Notes: generated by a model from the sequence alone, not told the origin. A stretch of 64,000 bases of DNA from Alteromonas sp. BMJM2 (GCF_027257845.1 NZ_JAPVOT010000004.1:124001-188000); one strand, 5' to 3'; counted from the stretch's first letter, positions 45,904 through 55,476 are shown. A program made the numbers and translations.

Positions 45904-47037
45904 ATGCAACGAGTAGTATTATTTTTCTTCATTTTTTTTAGCACACAATGCGTGTCTCATGAGTTGAGCAGTGGGTATCTTACACTGAGCCAGCAGGAAG
46001 CTGGCGTGTTTCAGGGCGAGTTATTACTCAAGCCAGAAGACATCGGCCAAGCCGCTAATTTAGACACCAATAATGACGGACGGCTATTGTGGAGTGAAGT
46101 GTTAGCGAATCAACAACAGGCTGCCGCCTATATTGCCAACGCGCTACAGATAAAGCAGGGAAGCGGCAAGTGTCGTGTTTCTGCTGCCTCTCCCACTACG
46201 CGTTCTATCTCCGCCGAATCTCTTGTCGTTTATCCTTTGTCGGTTAGTTGCCAGGCGCGTGGCAGTGAAATCGGCAGTGAAGACGGCAGTGAAGACAGCA
46301 GAGTAATCAGCATTAGCTACGAGGGTATTTTTGACATATCGCCAACCCATAAGCTTCTTACTACGGTAAATGTGCAAGATGAAACCCTGACATCGGTGAT
46401 TGCCGAAGACAAACGCATACTGACCCTGACGCCTAAAGTACTGTCGACCACGTCGCAATTTTTTGAAATGGTATACCAAGGCATTTGGCATATTTTTATT
46501 GGTCTGGACCATATTCTCTTTCTCGTGGCGACCTTACTTACTGTGAACCTAGCTCGACATCAACGCACGTGGAAAAAAGAGGACAAGAAGCGCGATATTG
46601 TTAAAAATACGGTAATTTTAGTGAGTGCCTTCACCCTAGCTCATTCTATTACGCTTACCGCTACCGCCCTTGATATCATTACGCTAGACAGCAGATGGGT
46701 AGAGCTGGGCATTGCAATTTCCGTTATGCTAACGGCACTGAACAATATATTCCCGGTGGTATTTAGGCTCGGCTTTTTAACCTTTGGCTTTGGTCTTCTT
46801 CACGGCATGGGCTTTGCCAGCGTGTTTGCAGAATTAAACGCACAATCAAACAGCCTAGTAATGAGCGTAGCCGCATTTAATATTGGCGTTGAAGTTGGGC
46901 AGCTCGCCATCGTATCCCTACTGCTGCCCCTACTTATATTAGTGCGAAACTGGCACGTGTATGCCAAAACCATCATGCCTATCGCCTCATCAGTCATCGC
47001 GATTATTGCATTAAACTGGACTTTACAGCGCTGGTAG
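45904..47037 (+). CDS. HupE/UreJ family membrane protein with EF-hand-like N-terminus
   Basis: 377 residues. A signal peptide (about 1-18) precedes a periplasmic domain of about 170 residues that includes DTNNDGRLLWSE (about 54-65), which fits an EF-hand calcium loop. Six to seven membrane helices follow (about 200-375), with HIFIGLDHILFLVATLL, FTLAHSITLTATAL and GLLHGMGFASVF. These His-rich helices mark the HupE/UreJ family, implicated in metal (nickel or cobalt) uptake or in membrane integration of secreted proteins. It follows a TPR gene, a known pairing. No urease or hydrogenase genes are present, so a nickel role is not supported by context. Confidence 0.9.
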   Translation: MQRVVLFFFIFFSTQCVSHELSSGYLTLSQQEAGVFQGELLLKPEDIGQAANLDTNNDGRLLWSEVLANQQQAAAYIANALQIKQGSGKCRVSAASPTTRSISAESLVVYPLSVSCQARGSEIGSEDGSEDSRVISISYEGIFDISPTHKLLTTVNVQDETLTSVIAEDKRILTLTPKVLSTTSQFFEMVYQGIWHIFIGLDHILFLVATLLTVNLARHQRTWKKEDKKRDIVKNTVILVSAFTLAHSITLTATALDIITLDSRWVELGIAISVMLTALNNIFPVVFRLGFLTFGFGLLHGMGFASVFAELNAQSNSLVMSVAAFNIGVEVGQLAIVSLLLPLLILVRNWHVYAKTIMPIASSVIAIIALNWTLQRW

Positions 47038-47047
47038 CCTCAAAAGA

Positions 47048-47087
47048 AAACGCCCCCGTTTGATATTTATTTCAAACGGGGGCGTTT
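47048..47087. terminator. Bidirectional terminator
   Basis: Perfect 16-bp stem AAACGCCCCCGTTTGA / TCAAACGGGGGCGTTT with an 8-base loop. It serves the HupE/UreJ gene (plus) and the beta-propeller gene (minus), which converge here. Confidence 0.92.
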
Positions 47088-47121
47088 CATTTTTTGCCGC
47101 TTTGTTCAACCTATGCCGATT

Positions 47122-50100
47122 TTACAAACCCTCTAAATCGTACACGCCTTGCTTAGAAAGCTTTTCATTTAACGGCGCAATTCGCTCGTTAAATAAGGTT
47201 TGCAGATTCAACTTATATTGCTGCCATTTTGCTTCAAGATCGTCTAACCGCTTAAGCGCGCCGGCTTGCGCTGGTGCACCCGTTCTATCAAAGTTATCCA
47301 TTAAAAAGCGTACTTGTCTGTCGAGCATATTTGGCCAATTAATGTCGTCTTCGAAGGTTTGATGTTTGGGCTGGATAACTAACGATTCCCATTCATCTAT
47401 TTCACTCACAATGCTTTCGATGGATGTTGACACGTCGTTCGCTAGCATGACGTTAGACGTTGCCACATGCTTAAGCCGGTCACGGACATCACGGGCTTTT
47501 TGAAGGTGGGCGAATAATTCATTGAGCACATCTTCACTCGCCTGAATACTTTGCTCTACTTTTTGTAATTCCGCAGGCTGAGCATTCTCTCTTGGGTCGG
47601 GCAACACATTAAAGGGGCGCGTTTGCGATACCTCGCCTACCGTGATTGTTGCCTTATATTCCCCCGGCATCACTCTCGCGCCATTCCAGCCACCGAACAA
47701 TTTTACGTTATCAATACAATTAAGGGGCTGACGACGTAAATCCCACTCAAAAGCGTTAAATCCAGCATCGGTAGATGGATGCGTAAACTTCAACGGACTG
47801 CGAATGTCTTCATTTCCTTTCGCGCATATTTCAAACGCACTTGCTGAAGAAGATAACGCGCGCACCAGTTGGTTATTGGCATCAAATATATCTATTCGAA
47901 GGGTTTCGTCTTCATCTAATGCCTCATTTAAGAAGTAGCGAAATGTAGCTCCTCTCGCAGGGTTTTCTGCTTCTAATTGACCACTTATATTGCCTCCAGC
48001 TAGAAGGCGTACCCCATCAACAGGGCTAAACTGAAACAACACTTCATCAACCAAGGTATTGTTAGCCTCGCGAAGTGGCGCTATGTCGTCCAATATCCAA
48101 AAGCCCCGCCCTTGAGTAGCAACCACCAAATCATCGCCTTTCACCTTAAGGTCGGTTATTGCCACCGGCGGTAAGTTGAGCGAAAGCTTTTGCCAATTTT
48201 TACCATCATCAAAGCTGATGAACATTCCGCTTTCTGTGCCGGCAAACAACATGCCTTCTTGCTGACTATCTTCGCGAACCACTCTTACAAAAGCGTCTTC
48301 CGGTAAGCCTTTATCGATACGCGTCCAGCGTTTACCGTAATTCGTCGTTTTATAAATATAGGGACTGTAATCGTTAAGCTTGTAACCAGTAACCGCTACA
48401 TAGGCTTTTCCTTCGGCGTGAGGGCTTAGCTCTATGGCATTTACCTGCGCTTCTTTTTTATGGGGCGTAATATCTGTCCAGTTTTTGCCTTCATCTTTAG
48501 TGAGATGCAGTTTGCCGTCATCGGCGCCAACCCAAAGCTCTCCCGCGTTTGTTGGCGACTCAGCGATATAAAAAACCGTATTGTAATATTCAGCGCCCGC
48601 CTGCTCGTTAGTAATTGGCCCGCCATTTAGCCCCTGCTTTTCAGCATCGTTACGGGTAAGGTCGGGGCTGATTTCTTGCCAATTTACGCCTCTGTCAGTG
48701 GTTTTTAGTATCATCTGTGTCCCGTAATACACCGTATCAGGGTCGTGTTGTGATACTAAAACTGGCGCATTCCAATTAGTGCGATACTTTTGGTCTTTTG
48801 CATTACGACCAAACACGTATTCAGGGTAAGGCATGATAGGACGGGTTAACCCACTGCTTCTATCAAATTCAGTAAGCGTACCGTTAATGGTAGTCGCGTA
48901 TATAAGCGTGGGATCATCGGCATTAAACGCAATATGAGCGCTTTCTCCACCGCCAACGGCAAACTGTTCCTCTATGCCTATTCCGCTATCGAGGGTAGCA
49001 GATGGCGTCGCCATGGTGGTATTGTCTTGCTGGCCACCATATACATAGTAGGGTTTAAGGTTATCTGTGGTCACACGGTAAAACTGTGCGGTAGGTTGAT
49101 TATAAATGCTCGACCACGACTCTCCGCCATCAAAGGTGATGGTTGCGCCGCCATCGTTAGCGTTGATCATGTTTAAGCTATCTTCTGGGTTAATCCACAT
49201 GTCATGGGTATCACCGTGAGGCAGCGATTTTATTTCAAAGGTTTTGCCACCGTCGATGGATTTGTGTAGCTGAACGTTCATCACATAAAGCGTGTTGTCG
49301 TCGTTAGGGTCTACTTTGATATGATTGTAATACCACGCCCTGGCTTTCAGAATATTGTCGTCATTCAGTAATGTCCACGTTGCGCCCGCGTCGTCACTGC
49401 GATACAAGCCGCCCTCATCGGCCTCAATAATGGCGTACAAACGCTTAGGATTAGAGGGTGATACATCAATACCAACTTTGCCAATGAGTGTAGGCAAGCC
49501 TTTTTCAAGTTGCTCCCATGTTTCTCCGCTATCGGTAGATTTGTATATACCGCCGCCTTCACCACCAGATTTTATAAACCAAGGGGTTCTGCCGTGATGC
49601 CACATACTGGCGTACAGTACCCTAGGGTTAGACGGATCTAAGGCTAAATCCGCTGCCCCTGTATCGCCATTCACTTTTAAAACGTGTTGCCACGTTTTGC
49701 CGCCGTCAGTGGTTTTAAAAATACCCCGCTGCTCATTAGCCGACCAAATATTGCCTTGAACTGCAGCCCAAGCAATATCTGGATTAGTGGGGTGAATACG
49801 TATTTTTGGAATTTGACCGCGATTTTCTAAACCAACGAGTTCCCACGTTTCACCGGCATCAGTAGACTTATAAATACCCTTACCGTGGCTTGTGGTTACT
49901 CCTCGAATAGGACCTTCGCCGGTGCCAACATAAATAACGTTATTGTCTGAGGGCGCAACGGCAATAGAACCAATGCTCCCTACAGCGAAATGTTCATCCG
50001 AAATTGCCTTCCACGACAATCCCGCATTAGTGGTTTTCCACACCCCTCCACCTGCTGTGCCCATGTAGTAAAGTTGAGGTTTTCCATCAACTCCGGCAAC

Positions 50101-50262
50101 GGCGACAGAGCGACCGCCGCGGTATGGACCAATAAATCGGTACTCCATGTTGTCGAAAAGCTCTGCGCTGACGGTTTCTTCTAATGCACTGGTTGAAAAT
50201 GATGTACTTAGTAATGTGGTAATAGACACAACTAAAGCCACTAATGCTCGTGGTGATATCAT
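47122..50262 (-). CDS. Large exported VPS10/BNR-type beta-propeller protein
   Basis: 1046 residues with a signal peptide (about 1-26). Residues about 35-740 are two beta-propellers of BNR/sortilin (VPS10) type. They contain many Asp-box-like blades such as GVWKTTNAGLSWKAIS, GIYKSTDAGETWELV, GIFKTTDGGKTWQHV and GLYRSDDAGATWTLL. A C-terminal domain (about 780-920) is beta-rich, and the last 120 residues are helical. Such proteins are often annotated as glycosyl hydrolases or sialidase-like, but no catalytic residues were identified. It may bind polymers or peptides outside the cell. It is monocistronic, convergent with the HupE/UreJ gene. Confidence 0.9.
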   Translation of the reverse strand: MISPRALVALVVSITTLLSTSFSTSALEETVSAELFDNMEYRFIGPYRGGRSVAVAGVDGKPQLYYMGTAGGGVWKTTNAGLSWKAISDEHFAVGSIGSIAVAPSDNNVIYVGTGEGPIRGVTTSHGKGIYKSTDAGETWELVGLENRGQIPKIRIHPTNPDIAWAAVQGNIWSANEQRGIFKTTDGGKTWQHVLKVNGDTGAADLALDPSNPRVLYASMWHHGRTPWFIKSGGEGGGIYKSTDSGETWEQLEKGLPTLIGKVGIDVSPSNPKRLYAIIEADEGGLYRSDDAGATWTLLNDDNILKARAWYYNHIKVDPNDDNTLYVMNVQLHKSIDGGKTFEIKSLPHGDTHDMWINPEDSLNMINANDGGATITFDGGESWSSIYNQPTAQFYRVTTDNLKPYYVYGGQQDNTTMATPSATLDSGIGIEEQFAVGGGESAHIAFNADDPTLIYATTINGTLTEFDRSSGLTRPIMPYPEYVFGRNAKDQKYRTNWNAPVLVSQHDPDTVYYGTQMILKTTDRGVNWQEISPDLTRNDAEKQGLNGGPITNEQAGAEYYNTVFYIAESPTNAGELWVGADDGKLHLTKDEGKNWTDITPHKKEAQVNAIELSPHAEGKAYVAVTGYKLNDYSPYIYKTTNYGKRWTRIDKGLPEDAFVRVVREDSQQEGMLFAGTESGMFISFDDGKNWQKLSLNLPPVAITDLKVKGDDLVVATQGRGFWILDDIAPLREANNTLVDEVLFQFSPVDGVRLLAGGNISGQLEAENPARGATFRYFLNEALDEDETLRIDIFDANNQLVRALSSSASAFEICAKGNEDIRSPLKFTHPSTDAGFNAFEWDLRRQPLNCIDNVKLFGGWNGARVMPGEYKATITVGEVSQTRPFNVLPDPRENAQPAELQKVEQSIQASEDVLNELFAHLQKARDVRDRLKHVATSNVMLANDVSTSIESIVSEIDEWESLVIQPKHQTFEDDINWPNMLDRQVRFLMDNFDRTGAPAQAGALKRLDDLEAKWQQYKLNLQTLFNERIAPLNEKLSKQGVYDLEGL

Positions 50263-50723
50263 TGTTGAACGCCTTATGGTGTTTATTCTTATGTGTTGAT
50301 TCTTAAGTGCTTGGGAAAGCCTTGATTAAAAACGAACTTAGGAAACGTTTCGTAAAATTCTCCTTTATAATGCAGTGTACTGTTATCAAAGGTAAAGACC
50401 TAAATAAGTAAAGCTACAAAACGCCATCTACTGCTCGCTCTTTGGCACCAAATCTAGCTCTTCATTTCACTGGATGCCCCACTCTTTAGTTATTTCTTAA
50501 ATTTCTTCTCGTTATGTTTGTTTGGTTAACGCGTTACAAAGCTATCGCGTTCGCAACGTAGAAAACGTAACAGCGTGTGTTACGAGAAATTGAACCACTT
50601 AATTTCGCAACAAAGCATGAACAAAAATCATATAAAAATGAAATTAAGTCATTTTTATTCATAGTTTTTATTGCGTATAACATGGTTATCGTTTTCAGCA
50701 CTAAACATAGAGCCAACACCGCG
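50263..50723. other. Divergent promoter region before mesX
   Basis: 461 bases, AT-rich. It holds the promoter of the beta-propeller gene (minus) and, nearer mesX, two near matches to the MetR box at 50618 and 50639. A longer mesX frame starting at 50577 would use this region as coding, but homology starts at 50724. No riboswitch was recognised. Confidence 0.5.
50618..50651 (+). promoter_or_regulatory. Two MetR-box-like sites upstream of mesX
   Basis: TGAACAAAAATCA (50618-50630) and TGAAATTAAGTCA (50639-50651) each match TGAA-N5-TTCA with one mismatch. They start 21 bases apart, two helical turns. The AT-rich background makes chance matches possible. Confidence 0.35.
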
Positions 50724-51701
50724 ATGACTAACGAATTTGAATTTACTATCACTCGTACTCGTTTTGATGAAGACTATCAGCCTTCTGAGCATACTCGGGT
50801 AACCACAAACTTCGCTAATCTAGCGAGGGGTAAGCAGCGAAAAGCTAACCTGCGCAATGCACTGCAAATGATAGACAATCGATTTAACGCACTTGCTACT
50901 TGGGATAATGCTGCTGCAGATAGATACGCTGTTGAGCTTGATATCATATCGGTTGATGTGGATGTCGAGGGCAACGGAGAGAGCTTTCCAACCATTGAAA
51001 TTCTTCAAACCAATATTGTTGACACACAAACGGGCAAACGCTCGCAAGGTATTGTTGGCAATAATTTCTCATCGTATATACGCGATTACGACTTTAGTGT
51101 GGTGCTGTCTAATCACAACAAAGGACAGTCGCATTTCAGTGTGCCTGATGACTTTGGTGAGCTGCACGGAAAACTATTCCAGCACTTCTTACACTCTGAG
51201 GCCTACAAAGCCCAGTTTACGAAGTCGCCGGTAATATGCATCAGCGTGTCTGACAACAAGGTGTATCGCAGAACAGAAAATGAACACCCCGTTTTAGGCG
51301 TAGAATACACCCCTAACGAGACCTCATTAACCGAAAGCTATTTTAAAAAGATGGGACTGAACGTGCGCTATTTTATGCCGCCGAATAGCGTCGCCCCCTT
51401 TGCCTTTTATTTCTTTGGCGACCTGCTAAACGACTACACCAATTTAGAGCTTATTAGCACTATTAGCACAATGGAGACGTTTCAAAAGATTTATCGGCCT
51501 GAAATTTATAACGCAAATGCTATTGCGGGTAAACACTATAAACCGAACCTCAATCACCAAGATCATTCCATTACCCGAATTGTTTACGACCGAGACGAAC
51601 GTTCACAACTAGCGGTTGAACAAGGCAAGTTTGTTGAGGAGAAGTTTATTAAACCCTATCAAACCGTGCTGACCCAATGGTCACGACAATGCGCTTGGTA
51701 A
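50724..51701 (+). CDS. mesX: MesX, DUF1852 partner of methionine synthase MesD
   Basis: 325 residues from ATG 50724 (MTNEFEFTITRTRFDEDY). This family, DUF1852, is found next to the core methionine synthase MesD and has been shown genetically to be needed for MesD function in other bacteria; its chemistry is not settled, and an oxygen-dependent step has been proposed. The protein is soluble, alpha/beta, with GNNFSSYIRDYDFSVVLSNH and SVAPFAFYFFGDLLNDYTNLE as recognisable blocks. mesD follows after 135 bases. The 49 codons upstream in the frame contain a hydrophobic stretch but lack family similarity as I know it. Confidence 0.88.
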   Translation: MTNEFEFTITRTRFDEDYQPSEHTRVTTNFANLARGKQRKANLRNALQMIDNRFNALATWDNAAADRYAVELDIISVDVDVEGNGESFPTIEILQTNIVDTQTGKRSQGIVGNNFSSYIRDYDFSVVLSNHNKGQSHFSVPDDFGELHGKLFQHFLHSEAYKAQFTKSPVICISVSDNKVYRRTENEHPVLGVEYTPNETSLTESYFKKMGLNVRYFMPPNSVAPFAFYFFGDLLNDYTNLELISTISTMETFQKIYRPEIYNANAIAGKHYKPNLNHQDHSITRIVYDRDERSQLAVEQGKFVEEKFIKPYQTVLTQWSRQCAW

Positions 51702-51836
51702 AGGCCAAGCAGCCTTGTGCCAGCTAGCTCGCTGTCGATTTTCTCATTTTCACTATTTCTGTAGACCCTTTGGTCTTCTAAAGGTTTTAGTTTTCTATGG
51801 GAATAGCTTAACTAGGTTATTATTCAAAAATACATT

Positions 51837-52898
51837 ATGAAAACACTATTACCCACTTCCACCTCAGGCAGTCTTCCAAAACCCGCATGGCTGGCGCAGA
51901 CTGAACAGCTTTGGTCACCGTGGAAACTAGCGCAAGATATTTTGCCTGAGGGCAAGCACGATGCGTTAAAGCTGTCACTTCACGAACAGCAGTGCGCCGG
52001 CATTGATATCGTGTGTGACGGAGAGCAAACTCGTCAGCACTTTGTTACCACCTTTATCGAACACTTAAGCGGTGTGGATTTTGAGAATCGAGAAACGGTG
52101 ACAATTCGAAATCGCTATGAAGCCAGCGTACCAAGGGTAATTGGTGCCGTTAAGCGCACCCGCCCCGTGTTTGTGGAAGATGCCAAGTTTCTTAGAAGCC
52201 AAACATCCCAACCCATTAAATGGGCCCTACCCGGCCCAATGACTATGATTGATACGTTATATGACGCTCACTATAAAAGCCGGGAAAAACTGGCCTGGGA
52301 GTTCGCTAAAATTCTGAACCAAGAAGCCAAAGAATTGGAAGCCGCTGGCGTCGATATCATTCAATTTGATGAACCTGCTTTCAATGTGTTCTTCGATGAC
52401 GTTAACGAATGGGGCGTGGCTGCTTTAGAGCGAGCGATTGAAGGGCTTAAGTGCGAGACAGCCGTGCACATATGCTACGGCTATGGCATAAAAGCGAATA
52501 CAGATTGGAAAAAAACCTTGGGAGAAGAATGGCGTCAGTACGAGACCATTTTTCCAAAGCTTCAAAAATCAAACATCGATATCATTTCACTGGAGTGCCA
52601 CAACTCTAAGGTTCCGCTGGAGCTGATGATGCTTATCCGCGGAAAAAAAGTGATGGTCGGCGCAATAGATGTAGCCAACCATAATATTGAAACCCCAGAG
52701 GAAGTAGCCACTACGTTAAGAAAGGCGCTGAAGTTTGTGGAAGCAGACAAATTGTATCCCTGCACCAATTGTGGAATGGCCCCGTTACCTCGCCATGTAG
52801 CTCGCGCAAAGTTAAGTGCATTAGCAGCAGGTGCTGAGCTCGTGCGACAAGAACTAGTAACACAACAGTTAAACGTCGGTCAGTGCGCTGCGAAGTAA
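51837..52898 (+). CDS. mesD: Folate-independent core methionine synthase MesD
   Basis: 353 residues, the size of the catalytic C-terminal half of MetE alone. Zinc and homocysteine ligands are visible: the HICYGYG histidine-cysteine motif (about 212-218), the glutamate in SLECHNSK, and the late cysteine in YPCTNCGMAPLPR. The LPGPMTMIDTLYD and IIQFDEPAFNV motifs are MetE-like. Proteins of this size lack the folate-binding N-terminal domain and, in the MesD family, work with MesX. It makes methionine from homocysteine with an undetermined methyl donor. Its last 30 bases overlap the 3' end of the convergent kinase gene. Confidence 0.88.
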   Translation: MKTLLPTSTSGSLPKPAWLAQTEQLWSPWKLAQDILPEGKHDALKLSLHEQQCAGIDIVCDGEQTRQHFVTTFIEHLSGVDFENRETVTIRNRYEASVPRVIGAVKRTRPVFVEDAKFLRSQTSQPIKWALPGPMTMIDTLYDAHYKSREKLAWEFAKILNQEAKELEAAGVDIIQFDEPAFNVFFDDVNEWGVAALERAIEGLKCETAVHICYGYGIKANTDWKKTLGEEWRQYETIFPKLQKSNIDIISLECHNSKVPLELMMLIRGKKVMVGAIDVANHNIETPEEVATTLRKALKFVEADKLYPCTNCGMAPLPRHVARAKLSALAAGAELVRQELVTQQLNVGQCAAK

Positions 52899-55028
52899 AT
52901 CATACAATACGGTTAGTTTTACTGGCTTAGCCAAATGCGCATTAAACCCGACCTGGGCGTAGTGCGCTATGTCAGTACTCATTACATTTGCAGTTAGTGC
53001 TATAACGGGAACACTCTGATTTAGCTTTTGTATTTCAGCAAATGCCTGAAGTCCGTCCATTTCAGGCATTTGGATATCCATTAACACTAAATCGAATGTA
53101 TTTTTTGAAAACTGTTCAAGTGCCTCAACCCCATTTTTAGCAAAATATAAGTCTGCCTGGGTCGGTGCTAGCATAGATTCGATAACAAGGGTGTTTATAT
53201 CGTTGTCTTCGGCAATAAGAATTGTCTTACCAAATAGATTAGGAACATCGTCCGTTTTGGAAACGGTGCTTTTGCTTTCTAAGTTTGCGTGCTCAAGGGG
53301 TAAGGTTACCGTAATTGTTGTGCCCTGATTACTAACGCTATCAACTTCAATGTTGCCCCCCATCATTTGAACTAGACTTACCGTGATTGACATACCCAAT
53401 CCAGTGCCACCAAATTTACGAGTTGTGGATGAGTCAGCCTGAGTGAAACGTTCAAATATCCGTGCCTGCGCTTCTTCAGACATGCCAATACCCGTATCTT
53501 TTACGGTGAAACGTAACGCGCCTGAAGAATAAGAACTATCGTTCATCAATGCTATGCTGACTTGTCCCGATTTGGTGAATTTAACGGCATTGGCACACAG
53601 GTTAAGAAGGACTTGCCTCACCCTCACTACATCGCCTTTCCACCCATCAACAAAATCTTTGCTTATACTGGATTTTAACGCTATTTGTTTTTCAGTGGCT
53701 TCTAGGCTTAATTCTGAGTGCACATGCTCCATAACACTACACATTGAAAAAGGCTGCTTTTCTAACGTCAGCTGGTTAGCTTCAATCTTCGAATAATCCA
53801 GAATATCGTTGATGATTGTAAGCAAACTTGTAGCAGAGAAGTTTGCTTTTGATATAAGCTTCTGTGATTTTGAATCTAAGTTTGAGCGTTCTAACAACTG
53901 CAGCGTGCCGAGTACACCATTCATTGGGGTTCTTATTTCATGACTCATATTGGCAAGAAAGTCACTTTTAGCTTTAGTGGCCTGCTCGGCTTTAACCTTT
54001 GCTTCTTGTAGTTTTTTTGATGCTTCCTCGCTATCGGTTACATCGTGGAACGTACCAAACAATCTTGTACATTTATCTTCGACGAACTCTGCCTCGCCCT
54101 TCGTGACGACCCAGCGACGCTGTCCCTTCATCGTTGTTATCTGTGCTTTGAGATCCCACGGCTTACCGTGCCGAATAGCCGAATCCACTGCTTTCATTAA
54201 TTCGTTTCGGTGTTCGCCAGCGGTATAGAAGTTAAACGCCTCTTCAAATGTTGGTTGGTAATGTTCGGGAGCTTCGTGAATTTTCCGGGTCTGGTCGCTC
54301 CATTCCACATTGTTCCGGTTATGGTCGACTTTCTCTAAAATGCTATTTTTAATTTTGGTCTTTTTTGTTTTTAAACTTTCGACGTTGATAGACCAAGAGC
54401 CTATTTTCCCTACGTTCTCTAGTTTTGCGAGGGTCGATGCTTTTGATTTTAACTGTTCAAGCACTTCTCTTCTTGATATCTCAGAACCTAACCACTGAGC
54501 AAATAGCTCGATAAACTCATAACTTTCTGACTCAAACCGGTCAACAGGTTTAGCAGCCGAGAAATTAATGGTGCCAAATACCGTGTTACCAGTAATTATT
54601 GGGGCAGCGAGATACGCTTCGAGCTTTTGTGCTTCATAGCAGGGGTGGTTAGCAATTTCTGAAAAGCCTACGTGGTTAAACCCAACCACTTTGTTTCTAT
54701 TGATTGTGTAATGACAATAGGTTAAGCCAAGGTCGAAATGCATTCCGGCATCAAGACCATCAACATTATTAACAGTTCTAAATACCGTATAATCATCACC
54801 TACAATTTGACTCACAATACCGACTTCCAAGCCAAACAGGTCGAGACCAAAGCGCAGTAATGCATCCACTTTCTCATCAAAATCTAGCGACTGATTAGAT
54901 ACGATATTGTGGAAGCTTCTTAGTGGGTTCACTTTTTCCGCTTTCATTTGGTGTCTTCCATTGAATTGAACATCACGCGGGGTACATACTGTTTTGAGTA
55001 TTTGCGTTTCAGACTGGGAAATATTCAT
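52869..55028 (-). CDS. Soluble hybrid histidine kinase (GAF-PAS-HisKA-HATPase-REC)
   Basis: 719 residues without membrane segments. A GAF domain (about 45-190) has CHYTINRNKVV and APIITGNTVFGTINFS. A PAS-like domain with PAC motif (about 240-345) follows, with RRWVVTKGEAEFVED. HisKA has the phospho-His in NMSHEIRTPMNGVLG (about 365). The HATPase region has NAVKFTKSG, DTGIGM and GGTGLGMSI. The C-terminal receiver (about 595-712) has AEDNDIN, LVLMDIQMPEMDG and AKPVK. The ATG at 55028 lacks a clear ribosome site; an ATG at 54947 has GGAAG upstream and would remove 27 residues. The end overlaps mesD tail-to-tail. Confidence 0.94.
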   Translation of the reverse strand: MNISQSETQILKTVCTPRDVQFNGRHQMKAEKVNPLRSFHNIVSNQSLDFDEKVDALLRFGLDLFGLEVGIVSQIVGDDYTVFRTVNNVDGLDAGMHFDLGLTYCHYTINRNKVVGFNHVGFSEIANHPCYEAQKLEAYLAAPIITGNTVFGTINFSAAKPVDRFESESYEFIELFAQWLGSEISRREVLEQLKSKASTLAKLENVGKIGSWSINVESLKTKKTKIKNSILEKVDHNRNNVEWSDQTRKIHEAPEHYQPTFEEAFNFYTAGEHRNELMKAVDSAIRHGKPWDLKAQITTMKGQRRWVVTKGEAEFVEDKCTRLFGTFHDVTDSEEASKKLQEAKVKAEQATKAKSDFLANMSHEIRTPMNGVLGTLQLLERSNLDSKSQKLISKANFSATSLLTIINDILDYSKIEANQLTLEKQPFSMCSVMEHVHSELSLEATEKQIALKSSISKDFVDGWKGDVVRVRQVLLNLCANAVKFTKSGQVSIALMNDSSYSSGALRFTVKDTGIGMSEEAQARIFERFTQADSSTTRKFGGTGLGMSITVSLVQMMGGNIEVDSVSNQGTTITVTLPLEHANLESKSTVSKTDDVPNLFGKTILIAEDNDINTLVIESMLAPTQADLYFAKNGVEALEQFSKNTFDLVLMDIQMPEMDGLQAFAEIQKLNQSVPVIALTANVMSTDIAHYAQVGFNAHLAKPVKLTVLYDLLRSALTDV

Positions 55029-55389
55029 AGTTATTACTAGCTACCGTGCGATACATCGTGAATAAAGGTTCCAGTGGCCTCAACAGACCTACTAGCGTTT
55101 TAAGCGAGCTGATTGGATCAGACAGCATTCTTGATATACCAGCACTGGTGTAGCATTTGAAATGCTAGCTTAACACCTGCCTACCCGCTTCCCTATTCCC
55201 AATAAGTATAGGTATTGCCCTTAAAGTCACTCATAAGACCACATTGTGAAACGCTTATTTCAGCGTGAGGTTATTCGTACCCAATGTACAAACTTTCAAC
55301 ACTTGAAGGTAATTCTCAAAAAAAGTGTTGTATGCGCGCGCTGCATCGCTATAATGCATCGCATTGGCGTATAGCCATTACAATGTGAT
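55029..55389. other. Region between hybrid kinase and tRNA-Leu
   Basis: 361 bases without a gene. The right end contains the tRNA promoter. The left part should hold the kinase promoter (minus). Nothing else was recognised. Confidence 0.5.
55328..55355 (+). promoter_or_regulatory. Sigma70 promoter of tRNA-Leu
   Basis: TTGTAT (55328-55333), 16-base spacer, perfect TATAAT (55350-55355). The tRNA starts 35 bases after the -10. Confidence 0.75.
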
Positions 55390-55476
55390 GCCAGAGTGAT
55401 GAAATTGGTAGACATGACGGATTCAAAATCCGTTGCTAGAAATAGCGTGCCGGTTCAAGTCCGGCCTCTGGTACCA
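55390..55476 (+). tRNA. tRNA-Leu (anticodon CAA)
   Basis: 87-nt class II tRNA. The acceptor stem GCCAGAG pairs with CTCTGGT (G1-U72 wobble). The D-arm has GAAATTGGTAGAC. The anticodon stem ACGGA/TCCGT encloses the loop TTCAAAA, giving anticodon CAA. The long variable arm typical of leucine tRNAs is present, the T-arm reads CCGGTTCAAGTCCGG, and an encoded CCA ends at 55476. It corresponds to E. coli leuX, a frequent integration site of genomic islands. A terminator follows at 55496. Its last 18 bases recur twice downstream within a 138-bp tandem array. Confidence 0.96.

Noticed and set aside
45904-47037. Nickel transport for urease or hydrogenase
   Set aside because: HupE/UreJ membership alone does not support it; no urease or hydrogenase genes are in the window and the context is an ECF/DUF4331 cluster.
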